64,000 nucleotides of DNA. Source: Buddleja alternifolia (taxonomy: Eukaryota; Streptophyta; Magnoliopsida; Lamiales; Scrophulariaceae). Positions 24,814 through 36,648 of this stretch are shown here, piece by piece (position 1 is the stretch's first letter; every line of letters begins with the position of its first letter). Location: NCBI GenBank assembly GCA_019426215.1, contig CM033400.1, positions 20,320,568-20,384,567 of the forward strand, written 5' to 3'. The position numbers were made by a program, and so were the translations under genes. Below the pieces are notes generated by a model. The model was not told the origin of the DNA. It ran no database searches and saw only the letters and a list, made by a program, of their open reading frames with translations.

Positions 24814-25232
24814 ATACATGTGTCTGTATAAATATATATTCAAATATAAAAGCTATATATGTAAATTGTATATATACAAATATAAATATATATTAATTTG
24901 TATAATATATTTTCTTATATGATGAAATATAATAATAATTATATATATATATATATATAATATTTTTATTGATAAAAAAAGACATAAAATGGATAATAAA
25001 AATGTCTAGCAAGTTTTTTTTTTTTTTTTTTCCAGATTCCCCTGAAAAAGAGAATAAAAAACCCTCAAAGAAATAGGGATTTAGATTCCTTGTTTTGGGA
25101 TGTAAGATTTCCTTATTTGAGGAATCTGATTCCTTTCCCATAATTCAAACAGTGTTGCCAAACACAGTAATCTGATGTCAGGGAATCAGATTCCCAATTT
25201 TGATTTCATTCCCCCGGCAAACAAACGGAGCC
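24183..25232. mobile_element. PIF/Harbinger-like MITE, 1,050 bp
   Basis: Inverted ends GACTCCGTTTGTTTG (left) and GGCTCCGTTTGTTTG (right, other strand), followed inward on both sides by AAATTGGGAATC and GATTCC strings. Flanked by TAC on both sides (24180-24182 and 25233-25235), a 3-bp target duplication. No transposase. The interior is dominated by TA, CA and TG microsatellites. It is inserted in the old LTR. Confidence 0.8.
24749..24822. repeat. (CA)n(TA)n(TG)n palindromic microsatellite
   Basis: A CA run, a TA run and a TG run follow each other, flanked by TATA on both sides, so the whole stretch is its own reverse complement. Another TA run occurs at about 24618-24647. Confidence 0.9.
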
Positions 25233-25235
25233 TAC

Positions 25236-25703
25236 TGTCACGGACTTAGCCTCAATACTAATGTTTCGTGCGGCACTTAGCCTCGACCCGCCTCTTGCGT
25301 GACTCGTGCTAAGTCAGCCTCGCCCACTCGTGCTCGTGTGCCAAGGGAATTTGGCAAAGTGCACTAAGAAGCTCTTTAAGTAAACACTCTATATTGCTCT
25401 CCAAACTTGGTTGGTTACAAATGAAATGGCTACCACCTATTTATAGTGATCCACCTCCTCAATTGACGGTTGAGATCATCTTGATCCTACGGCTAATATT
25501 GAGCATCTAGATAATTCTTCTAGATATTTTACAAGACTAATCTAGAGAATTCTACCAACTAACACTCCTACACAATTCTAGAGAATTCCTACCATTCTCT
25601 ACACAATGTTATCCACTACTATATATACAAGGTAGTGTGGCTCTTTGGACTTTTGGAGCCTCATTTGGTGGGAGGAGTTCCTGAAAACTCCCGGGGCGTG
25701 ACA
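25236..25703 (-). repeat. 3' LTR of the TR-GAG element
   Basis: 468 bp, TG...CA ends in both orientations. The last about 32 codons of the gag-protease frame run into this LTR before the stop. Confidence 0.9.
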
Positions 25704-27530
25704 TTCTCCCCCACCCAATTCGACGACGCCCTCGTCGTCGTGCAACATTGTCCCACGGCTTGCCCGATCGTCCCTCCACCTCATGCTTGTTGGACACTCT
25801 TGCCTTGCCTAAGGGTTTGATCTTGCCGGGGTTTCTGCTTGTCTTCGTCGGCATACTCTTTCCACTGTCCCGCGGTTGCCTCCGAAGTTGCCTTAACTCA
25901 CGTGGATTCTTCTCGCAAGAGTCCACGGATGGTGTCTTCACACTCGGCTTCGGCCCATCCTTCGAATCCTCGTTGAGTTGGATGGCCGACAAATACATCG
26001 GCTTCGCCTTGACTCCTTGGTTGTTCCCAATTGTAGGCACTATGCACAGCGAACCCTTGTCCAAAATCCACAAACAATCAAGTATAGGCATTGGAACTGC
26101 ACATACCTTGCGCATGAAATCCAATCCTAGTACGACCTTATAGTCATCCAACTCGGCTACCGAGAAGTCCACTCGTCCCTTCCATGGCCCGATACTCGTC
26201 TCTACGTCCCGAATCTTACCATCGAGGCGTATGGCTTCAGAATTCACCGTCTTGACCCATCCCTCACCTCGTGTGACCTTGAGGCCCAACCGTTTCGCCT
26301 CCTCCTCGGTCATGAAGTTGTGCATTACCCCGGTGTCTACCATCGCCTTGGTAGACCGCCCGTTTATGTGCGCCTTCACGTACATCAGCCTCTTGCTTGA
26401 TGCGGTTGGCGTCGACTCTTCTTTAACGGCGTTTAGAAGTTGCACCGCCCCTAAACGCCTTGGTCCCTCCTCTGAGCCATCATCAGTCTCTTCCACATAC
26501 TTACGTTGCGCTGCCTCTTGACCCTCCATGATCGCGTGCAATGTCCCAAACTTCGGGCAATCTTTGTAAGAATGTGGCCCCTTGCAAACATAGCACCCTT
26601 GCTTTGGCACGAAGGATTGTTTCTTCGCCTCATAATCTTTTCGGCCCGACGAGCTCCCCGAACTCGCCCCTTTATAAGTCGCCCTGTGGGTTTGGTCATC
26701 CTCATGATGCTTGCCTCCCCCACCATTGCCATTGCCATCCCTCTCGCGTTCCTTATGATGGTGTTGAAACTCGCGTAGGGACTCGGCAGCGGCTATTGCC
26801 TCATCTACCGTGTGGACGCCCCGACGTTGCAACTCTTGCTTTGCCCAATTTTGTAGCCCGTCCACAAAGTAGAAGAGTGAGTCACCATCGCTCATGTTTG
26901 GGATTTGAAGCATAAGAGTTGTAAATTCTTCGACATAGTCCCTAATGGTGCCCCTATGCCTCAACTCCTACAATCTCTTACGAGCCTCATAAACGACATT
27001 CTCCGGGTAGAAGTGCCGTTTAAGCTCCCGTTTGAAGTCTTCCCAAGACTCGATCTTGCATAAACCTTTCCCGATATCGGCATGCTTCTTGCACCACCAT
27101 AACATTGCGGTATCGGTAAGGTAGAGTGTAGCGGTCCGTACCTTTGAGTCCTCATCGGCTAAGCTGAGCCCCTCGAAGTACATCTCCATTTGCCATAGGA
27201 AGTTCTCAACCTCCTTGGCGTCCCTCTTGCCATCAAACCCCTTCGGCTTGGGGTGGTCCACTCTTGGACTCGACACCACGGTGCTAGCCCCGCTAGCAAT
27301 GGATCTTTTGCACAAGGCAACGTCTTCGCGCATCTCCTCGACCATCGCCTGTAATGCTCTCATAGCATCCTTAAGCCTAGCAAGACGCTCCTCCTGAACG
27401 GTGCTAGTGTCAAGGCAAGATCGCACATCCGCCTTAATCGACCCAATCTCTTCGAGAACGTGGCCCTCCAACGTCTCGAAAGTGTGCTCCACACGTTCAA
27501 GTCGCTCGCCCATCTCTGTGACGACTCCCA
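25609..27530 (-). CDS. TR-GAG Gag-protease, main part
   Basis: One reading frame broken by a TAG at 26965-26967. Upstream part: coiled-coil heptads (about the first 90 residues after 27530), then a retrotransposon gag domain with KPKGFDGKRDAKEVENFLWQ and the WW...F.RELKRHFYPEN pattern. Downstream part: a CCHC knuckle CYVCKGPHSYKDC, a pepsin-like aspartic protease with the active-site string MVDTGVMHNF (usually DSGAS/T) and the second strand VVLGLDFM. A basic tail (RRRGRRR) and a stop lie inside the LTR at 25609. The ATG at 27531-27529 is not the real start, because its first base belongs to the inserted Athila LTR. The true 5' end is at 38577-38694. Gag packages RNA, and the protease presumably trims Gag. 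Confidence 0.85.
25704..25716 (-). other. Polypurine tract of the TR-GAG element
   Basis: Minus strand GGGTGGGGGAGAA directly before the TGTCACG of the downstream LTR. This is the expected primer for plus-strand DNA synthesis. Confidence 0.75.
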
Positions 27531-29459
27531 TGATAAGAGATGTTTTTACGTGTTTTTAAGACCGTAATTCTTATGATTTGGATTCACTTATTGCTTAAAT
27601 CATGTCACATTTGCATTTAATAGGTGTGTTAAGTGAATACAGGTAATAAATGAGAATACATGAAGAAAAGGGAAGAAAAACGATGTACAAAACAAGTTCA
27701 AGCATGTTTTTCAACACCTAGGCGGTTTATGCATCTCCTACCACATTCGAGCGATAATTCTGTACATTTCGAGACCGACTTAGACAAAGTTTCCTTCTAC
27801 AAAGTTTTAGATGAATGTCTTAGCTTCAAATGGGAACTTGAAACATCCAAATCGGAGGTCTATAGAGATAATTGTGAAGGAAATACGATTGCTGCGCCGA
27901 ACAGAGAAGTACATGTGCCAGGATACGCCCCAGCGCCCTCCTAGTCATGCCTAGGCATGGATAGTCCGAATGTTACTCCTTTTTCAGCCTAAATTCTAGG
28001 ATTATATGATGGGTAAGAATCACTTTTGGCCATAATTCAGCACATGTGTTGAGGGGTTGTCATAAGTGTGTTTCTTGGTAGATTTACTTTATGGGCGCCA
28101 AATCAGAAACAACCTCCATGTTGAAACGTAATTTAGGTATACTTAGAGACTGAATTGGACAAAATGTCCTTCTGAAAGGTTGTAGATCTATGTTGTATCT
28201 GAACATGGGGACTTGAATCATCCAATTTGGAGATCTGTGGAGAAGTTTATGAGGAAAATACTAAGACTGCGCTGGAAAGCAAGAAAATGGCAGCATGCAT
28301 GTGTTTTGTTGAAGTTTTCACATGGTTATGCTTGGTGGAATTCTTAATGGCCGAAAGTTCAACATTTTTTAGTTGGTTGGAATCTTAAAAGCCAAACTTT
28401 AAGCATCACCTTAGGTGGAATTCTCATTGGGGAACTTTAATGGGAATTCTTAATGCATACTTTAGTGGAATTTTTGGCTATAAAAGGAGGGGGAACCCAT
28501 ACTCTTCATCATTCACTATCAATTTCAAATTCTTGGAGGAGAGGGGGGCAGCCTCTAATCTGATTTCTCCACCATTCATCACCATTCTTCATCACTCTTG
28601 GAGGGGAAAACTAGAGGAAGGAAAAGAGCTTGGGGATTGAAGGCTCAACTTCAAGATCCATCATCATTCACCATTTAGGGAGTTTCTAAGAGCTTTTCAT
28701 TTCATTTATGTCTATGAATATTCCTCTTATGTCTTTTATGCTTTCAATTATGAACTAAATTCGTAAGACTAGGGCCATGTAAGGCCAAATTGTGATATAT
28801 GCTTATAATAGATGATTGTTGAGGTTGTTCTTATATTGTTATGTGATGTGAATTTGTGTTTTTGCCTATCTTGCATATACTTGATCACTATATGTTAGAA
28901 TCTTATGCCTAGGTTAATATTTCGGGAGAAAATTGACTTAGGGTGCAAGAAATTCACATCATGACCCGTAACTAATGAGGAATTGCCCTAGACATAGGTA
29001 AAGATTCTCGGGTGAAGTTGTTCGATTCAAATCGAGTGAATTCTAGTACGTTAATGCATGTTTAGTGGTTAGATTTCCGGATAGGAATATTTGGGAAATC
29101 ACGATCTAAGCATAGGAGTTTATACGCGAGACATCGGTTATTCTCTACCTCCGGAGTTCTCACCATAACAATATAAGCGTAATCCTTCAACTAGAATCTT
29201 TATAAGTATAATTGATCAATTTGAACCTAGCATGTGCCTTAGTCTCCCTTTATACTTTGTGTAAAATCAATTGTGTAATCTTGTTCTTATTGTATGCATT
29301 TTACCTATAATTTACTTTAATTATATTTGTTCTTTTTTCGCTAAAATCATAAACTAAAATTCAAGTCTCCGTGGTTCGACAATCCGGACTTTTAGTCCAC
29401 TTATTACTACACACGACTAGTGCACTTGCTACAATAGCACGTTAGCTTTTAGCGTGTCA
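27531..29459 (+). repeat. 5' LTR of the Athila element
   Basis: 1,929 bp, starts TGATAAGAGATG and ends GCGTGTCA. It carries two diverged copies of one segment (about 27770-27900 and 28147-28275) and a 94-codon open frame at 27660-27944 that is also open in the other LTR. Confidence 0.93.
28479..28486 (+). promoter_or_regulatory. TATA box of the Athila LTR
   Basis: GGCTATAAAAGGAGGGGG is a near-consensus TATA box about halfway through the LTR. The same string occurs in the 3' LTR at 37596-37603. Confidence 0.75.
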
Positions 29460-29465
29460 AGTTTT

Positions 29466-29483
29466 TGGCGCCGTTGCCGGGGA
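29466..29483 (+). other. Primer binding site of Athila (tRNA-Asp type)
   Basis: TGGCGCCGTTGCCGGGGA begins six bases after the LTR. This is the site typical of Athila elements. Confidence 0.9.
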
Positions 29484-29620
29484 CTTTTTCATTTTAGTTT
29501 TTGATTCTTTTTGTTTAAACTTTCATAATTCTTAGTTTTTCGTTTATTTCTAACCTTTCTTTTATTTTATTATTCTAATTTTTTTTCTTGTGTTTAGTTG
29601 TTAGGTGTAATTTGCGGTGC

Positions 29621-32600
29621 ATGACCCGCTCTTCTAACGAGCCCCTATACAATTTTGAGCCGGAGATAGAGCGTGTTCTTCGATCTAGTAGACAAGCTCG
29701 AGAAATGGCCGACAATCTAAATCCAAATGGGAATTTTCCCGACATAAATCTTCCGGAAAACAGAGAATGGCTGCAAAATCTTTTCCAAGCTATGCAACCG
29801 GCACCTCCTCAAAGACTTCCATCGGTCCGGGAAAGTCTACCTCCAAGGGTCCACACCATACCGGGGCCCGTAGTCTTTCCAAATTTCTTTGCACCAAATT
29901 ATCACATTCCGTCACACATCTTTAGCATGGTGCAAAGCGAACCCTTCTATGGAGAGCCCCATGAATCACCTCATGAGCATTTGGAGACTTTAGACGATAC
30001 TCTCATGACTACCCAATTTCATCCACGGGATCTCGATGCAATTCGTCTAAGAGTCTTCCACTTCTCATTAAAGGAAAGGGCGACCATGTGGTACAAATCT
30101 CTACCACTCCAATCCATCACAACATGGGGACAATTGGTCGATGCCTTTTTGAGCAAATTCTTTCCACCCTCCAAAATCAATGAGCTAAGGAGCAACATTA
30201 AGGAGTTTAAGCAGGGGAATCATGAGTCCTTAGCCGAGGCATGGGCTAGATATAAAAACATGCTCCGAAAATGTCCGGATCACAACCTAAGATTGAGCGA
30301 GCAAGTATTACGATTCCATGATGGAGTCCGTTCGCGCATCCGAAATAGGCTCAATGCCGGCGCCGGTGGTGATCTCCTTGGGCTCGATTGCCAAAGTGTG
30401 TGGGACAAGATTGAGCAATTAGCCCGAGAAGATGAACTCTATCCCGATGATGAAGAAATCACACCCACTAAAAAGATTGCTTGTGTTCAAGAGTTGGGCG
30501 AAGAAGTTGCTTTGGAAACAATGGTTGGCAATGTAAACTATGTTGGAAATGCCAATCGACCTCAATTGAACTTCCATGTGCCCGAAAATTTTCCAAGGAG
30601 GCCCAATCCGGCACAAAATGCCCATCCCGGTGTCTATCAAGCACCAAGGCCCCCATTCAACAATAACCAAGCTCAAAGGCAAGGTAATCCTCAGATACAA
30701 AGGCAAATAAGACCTCTTACAACCGAAGAGCGTCTTGATGAACAAATAAAGAAATCGAATTCAGCAATCAACGAACTCCGTACTATGATGAAGGATATAA
30801 TGATGGACATGAAGGATTTAAAGACACAAATGGGTCAAATGGCAAAGGCGATCAGCGAGAGAGCCCCGGGAACTTTACCAAGTGACACAGAAAAAAACCC
30901 AAAGGAGCAATGCCACGCTATCACCTTAAGAAGTGGCAAGCAGGTAGTCAATGATGCTGTTCGCATTTTCGCGCCCGAGCGCCCCGATGAGAACGCCCAG
31001 GCGTCGGAATCAACCCACAGTGAACGAATGCTTCGCAATTGTGCGCCCGAGCGTCCTGATGATCACGCTCAGGCGCCCGAGACCCAGCGCCCTGGCGCCG
31101 ATTGTCGCGCCCAGGTGCCACCTCCTGAACCCTCCACAGCGGGCTCTTCAACTCCAACGCATCCTCCCATCGAGGTTCGTCTGCCATTTCCTAATGCACA
31201 TAGAAAGAAAAAAAAGGAGATGGATCCAAGTTTCCTTCGAATCTTAGCAATTCTTCGTGTGGTTAGAATTAATATTCCTTTTATAGACGCAATTTTACAA
31301 ATGCCAAATTACGTGAAATTTTTCAAGGATATTTTATCCAACAAACAAAAGTGGGAGGAAAACGAAACGGTGTGCTCAACCGAGGAATGCTCCGCCGTAT
31401 TGCTTAATAAATTACCAATGAAACTTGAAGACCCTGGGAGTCTCACTATTCCTTGCACGATTGGGCCATTATCCTTCGAAAAAGTTTTGTGCGACTCGGG
31501 AGCTAGCATCAACCTCCTCCCGTACTCTCTTTTCAAAAAGTTGGACCTTGGTAACCCAAAGCCGACTTCAATGAGCCTCCAACTTGCCGATAGATCAATC
31601 AAGAGACCACGGGGAATAATCGAAGATGTAATCGTTCAAGTCGACAAATTCTACTTCCCGGTTGACTTTGTGGTTCTTGATATGGAGGAAGATGTTGAGG
31701 TACCCTTGATCCTAGGAAGACCATTCCTAGCCACTGGTAAGGCGGTAATCGATATTGCCAATGGTAAGCTAACCTTAAATGTGGGAGATGAAAAGGTCAC
31801 CTTTGATGTTTTTAAAGTGCTTAAACACCCATGTGATCCTGACTCATGTTTACGCATCGATGTATTTGATATGTTGATTGATGAGACTTTTCAGGCACAA
31901 ATGGTAGACGTCCCATTGGAGACATGTCTTTCCAAATCTATGGATGTCGATTCAGCGAGTGAAGAACAATTGGAAACCATGTTTAGCATAGAGAAGCCAC
32001 CTCTTTACCACGTCATTGGAGCTAAAAAATTAGAAAGATCACTCTTGGCTCCTCCTCGCCCTTCTATCGAAGAGGCCCCTATCCTTGAGCTTAAACCATT
32101 ACCATTACATTTGAAATATGTATTTTTAAATGATAATGAGACTCTACCTTTAATTATCTCATCTTCTTTGACAGGAGAACAGGAGGAGCGACTCATGAGA
32201 GTACTGAAGGCCAACAAAAAGGCCTTCGGGTGGAAAATTGCGGATATAAAAGGCATAAGTCCAGTGGTGTGCATGCACAAAATACTCATGGAGGAGTCTG
32301 CAAAACCTACACGCCAACCACAAAGACGGTCAAATCCACAAATACAAGAGGTGGTAAAGAAAGAGGTTATAAAACTACTCGATGCAGGTATAATCTATCC
32401 TATCTCTGATAGTGCATGGGTAAGCCCGACTCAAGTAGTACCCAAGAAGGGCGGAATAACTGTGATAGAAAATGCGAACAATGAATTAATCCCTACTCGA
32501 ATGCTTACCGGGTGGCGTGTGTGTATAGATTATCGCAAGTTAAATGATGCCACTCGTAAGGACCATTTTCCCCTCCCATTCATTGACCAAATGCTTGAAA

Positions 32601-34984
32601 GGTTAGCCAGACATGATTTTTATTGTTTTCTAGATGGGTATTCCGGCTATAACCAAATTGCCATAGCCCCCGAGGACCAAGAGAAAACAACTTTCACTTG
32701 TCCCTATGGCACGTTTGCTTATAGGCGGATGCCGTTTGGATTATGCAATGCCCCGGCCACATTTCAACGATGTATGATGGCGATCTTTCATGATATGGTT
32801 GAAGAATTCCTTGAGATTTTTATGGATGATTTTTCTGTTTTTGGAACCTCATTTAACAAATGTCTTCATCATTTGGACCGTGTTCTAAAACGATGTGAGG
32901 AAACACATCTTGTTTTGAATTGGGAAAAATGTCATTTTATGGTCCGGGAAGGGATTGTGCTAGGTCACAAAATCTCCGAAAAAGGGATTGAAGTGGACCA
33001 AGCCAAGATTGAGGTAATAGAAAAGCTTCCTCCACCTACATCGGTGAAAGCCGTGAGGAGCTTTCTTGGTCATGCCGGCTTCTATAGGCGATTTATCAAA
33101 AATTTTTCCAAAATTGCAAAGCCGTTATCTAACTTGCTTGTCAAAGATGCACCATTCAATTTTGATTCCCTTTGTTTACAGGCCTTCATGACTCTTAAGG
33201 AGCTATTGATATCCGCTCCCATCATGGCACCTCCCGATTGGAGTTTGCCCTTCGAATTGATGTGTGATGCTAGTGACACCGCGGTGGGTGCGGTCCTTGG
33301 CCAAAGGAAGGATAAGGTATTTCAAACCATCTACTATGCTAGTAAGACTATAAATGATGCACAAATGAATTACGCAACCACGGAAAAAGAATTACTAGCC
33401 ATAGTATTTGCATTTGACAAGTTCCATGCTTATCTCATTTTGAATAAAGTAATTATGTACACTGATCACTCCGCATTAAAATACTTGCTTGGCAAAAAGG
33501 ATGCCAAACCTAGACTCATTAGGTGGATTTTACTTCTTCAAGAATTTGACATAGAAATTAAGGATAAGAAAGGAGTAGAAAATGTTGTTGCCGACCACTT
33601 GTCTAGGATAGAGATTCCTAACCCTGAGAGTGTGTTTGATAAACCTATTTGTGAGGAGTTTCCCGATGAGCAATTGTATGCTATACTTCATAATGATGCT
33701 CCTTGGTATGCCAATTATGCAAATTATCTTGTCACGGGAGTTCTTCCTCCGGATATCACTTATCATCAAAAGAAGAAATTCTTATTTGATGTGAAGCGAT
33801 ATTTGTGGGACGAACCATATCTATTTAAGATTTGTGCAGATGGCCTCATTCGACGATATATCCCCGAAGAGGAAATATCATCAATTCTCGCCCATTGTCA
33901 TGATATGTCGGTAGGTGGTCACTTTGGACCCTCTAAAACAGTGGCTAAAGTGCTTCAATCGGGTTTCTTTTGGCCTACTCTTTCTAAAGATACATTCTTG
34001 TATGTTCAATCTTGTGATAGGTGTCAACGAACAGGTAACATCTCTAAAAGACACGAAATGCCATTGAATAACATGCTTGAATGTGAACTATTTGATGTAT
34101 GGGGTATTGATTTTATGGGACCCTTCCTTAGTTCTTGTTCCAATAAGTATATTCTTGTTGCGGTCGACTATGTCTCCAAATGGGTCGAAGCTGAGGCTTT
34201 ACCAACTAATGATGCTCGGGTGGTTACTCGATTTTAAAAAAAAAGGATTTTCACTCGTTTTGGAACTCCTAGAGCAATCGTTAGTGACGGGGGCACCCAT
34301 TTTTGTAACAAACAATTCGAGCACTTACTGAACAAGTACGGGGTACGGCATAAAATCTCAACCCCATATCATCATCAAACGAGTGGTCAAGTGGAGGTGT
34401 CGAATCGGGAGATTAAACGCATTCTTGAAAAAACGGTTAACGCATCTAGAAAAGATTGGTCCCTTAAACTAGATGACGCCTTGTGGGCATATAGAACCGC
34501 GTTTAAAACTCCGATTGGCATGTCCCCATATCGCCTTGTCTTTGGAAAAGCATGTCACTTACCGGTTGAGCTCGAACATCGCGCTTTTTGGGCTATTAAA
34601 TTTCTAAATTTTGATTCTCAACTCGTAGGTACCAAGAGATTACTCCAATTACACGAACTTGAGGAATGGCGCCATCAAGCGTATGAGAACGCCAAACTTT
34701 ACAAGGAGCAAACGAAAACATGGCATGATAAGCGTATTATTCCCCAAAAATTTCATGAAGGAGATAAGGTTTTACTATACAATTCTCGCCTTCGACTTTT
34801 TCCCGGGAAGCTCAAGTCAAAATGGTCGGGACCATTTGTTGTATCTCGTGTGTATGCTTCTGGTGCCATTGAACTTATAACGGATAATGGACGAACCTTC
34901 ATGACAAACGCCCAAAGGTTAAAGCATTACATTGGGATTGACGGGTCGAGGGATAAAGTGACCATTCCCTTGCAGGATCTTTAG
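29621..34984 (+). CDS. Athila Gag-Pol polyprotein with one in-frame stop
   Basis: One frame of about 1,787 codons from ATG at 29621 ([17 protein letters not shown]). An earlier open stretch starting at 29588 has only a TTG. Order: gag domain about residues 135-235 ([20 protein letters not shown]); no CCHC knuckle, as is usual for Athila; protease [11 protein letters not shown] near 625; reverse transcriptase with [12 protein letters not shown] and the catalytic FMDD near 1068; RNase H starting [11 protein letters not shown] near 1215; integrase HHCC about 1425-1470 (HCHDM...CDRCQR) and a D,D,E core with [16 protein letters not shown] and [11 protein letters not shown]. The frame stops at TAA 34235-34237, inside the integrase core, and continues in the same frame to TAG at 34982-34984. 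This looks like a single nonsense change in a young copy. Confidence 0.93.
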
Positions 34985-36648
34985 CGATTCTTTATCTCAA
35001 GTCGAGCTACCGACTCTAAACTAGCGCTTCTTGGGAGGCAACCCAAGTTTGTAAGTTTTCTTTTCTTTTTGCTTTCGTTTTTGTTTTGTTTAGTTTGTTT
35101 CTTTTTATTGTGTTCAAACATGCACTTTGGGCATATATGTTTTTTCTTATGCTTGATGGTTTAAAAAGTTGAAGTGTTAGATATGATGCACATTTGGACC
35201 CCACCTTTAGAGATTCTTATTTTACTCGATAAGAGGAGAAACTTTGTAAGGATGCATTGGAAGCTTAAGGATGTTCTTCAATATCCTTGGTTGTAAGTGT
35301 TCTTTTACCTTTGTGTATGCATGTTGTAACAACATTGGGGACAATGTTAGATTTAAGTTTGGGGGTAGAAGAGTATCTATTTTGAATATTGAAAATGCAA
35401 TCCTAATTTTTAACTTGAATTTGGGGAAAGTATGTTCGATATCATGTTTATATGCTTCTTTGTTGAGAAAATCAAGCATGAAAAATTTTTAGTCCTTCCA
35501 ATTGATGCATTGAAATTGATTGACTTGGAAAAATGGCATGAATTCTTGAAATAATCTGAATTTAATGGAATATATATATCTTTGAAATTGCTCGTGGAGA
35601 CCTTAGACTAGAATTGATTCTTTAGATGATTCACAATGCACTTAAATCGAAGGTAGAGGAGTTGAGAGGATAACCATCTTGAAACACTTAAGGAATTATT
35701 CCCAGAAATATTAACTTGGATTTCTCTTAAGGTTATAAGTTGAGTAGTAATTTTATATGCTAACAATGAATTGAAAAGGTTGCATTTTGGTATGACCAAA
35801 AGTGGTTAGGCTAATACGTACCGGAGGTGAAAAGTTTCATGCCTATATACTGTACTATTATGCTAATTTGAGCTATGCTCAAGCCAAAAGAAGTGAATTG
35901 TTTAAAAGATCTAGTTTTATTTCGTGGCCTTTGATACTCAAGTGATTAAATCCTTAGGAGTGTCTCTACACTTAATGCCCTAAAACTATCTAGTTTGGGA
36001 GTCATTGGTCTAAAACTTGTTACATGGGTGTCATAGAAAGCCTAATGGAATAAAACATTGCACATGATCTAGCCTTAATGAAGTTTAATGGAAATTCCAT
36101 ATGAATTGAATGTTGAATATTTGAGATAATGAAATTTAAATGGCTATGAGATTTTCTATAATTCTTGTGCCTTGTGTTTGATCAAAAGTTGATAGATATG
36201 GGATTAATGTCCAAAATTTGGTAAGGATGCCTCTCGACTATAATACCCTAGATTTATTTTTCACTATACCCTAGGGAGTCGTTTCAAGTATTGGTGTCAC
36301 ATGAGCAAAAGTAGTTGATATGTATATATATATATATATATTTGTGAACTTTAAAAGGTTGATTTTATGCCATTCATTCTTGTTGATCATATTGAGATGT
36401 GTTGATTCGGTTGGGATCGAAAATTTGCTAGATTTTGTGGGTATATCTTATGCAAACCCTCACGAGACTATAACTCGTCCTTTGAGGTAACTCAAAGGTT
36501 TAAAGGCTTGTTGCACCCGCTAAGTGCAATCGTTTACTCCAAGAAAGTGAGTTAGTTAGTTGTTTTGTTTTCTCCCATTGAATGATGTTGGTCTTGCCTT
36601 ATAGCTCGTATTGCTCGAGGTCGAGCAATTGATAAGTTTGGGGGTGTT
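34985..36648 (+). other. Athila non-coding region between pol and 3' LTR
   Basis: No long open frame on either strand, so the extra (env-position) frame known from some Athila elements is absent. Two AGTTTGGGGGT strings occur: an internal one near 35358 and the polypurine tract next to the LTR. A (TA)n run lies near 36321-36341. Confidence 0.8.
36635..36648 (+). other. Polypurine tract of Athila
   Basis: AAGTTTGGGGGTGT directly before the 3' LTR start TGATAAGAG. A G-rich tract at this place is expected. Confidence 0.7.

Noticed and set aside
24600..24960. Microsatellite cluster as a CRISPR-like or satellite array
   Set aside because: Simple TA/CA/TG repeats inside a MITE with no spacer structure. 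The genome is eukaryotic.
27529..27531. ATG as start of the TR-GAG gag
   Set aside because: Its first base is the first base of the inserted Athila LTR. The real 5' end of the frame is found beyond the insertion at 38577-38694.
27660..27944. 94-codon frame in Athila LTRs as a real gene
   Set aside because: It lies in the promoter half of the LTR, and the two copies are too similar to show selection. Kept only as an observation.
29588..29620. Extended N-terminus of the Athila polyprotein
   Set aside because: The open stretch begins with TTG, not ATG. The ATG at 29621 starts the Athila-like [10 protein letters not shown] sequence.
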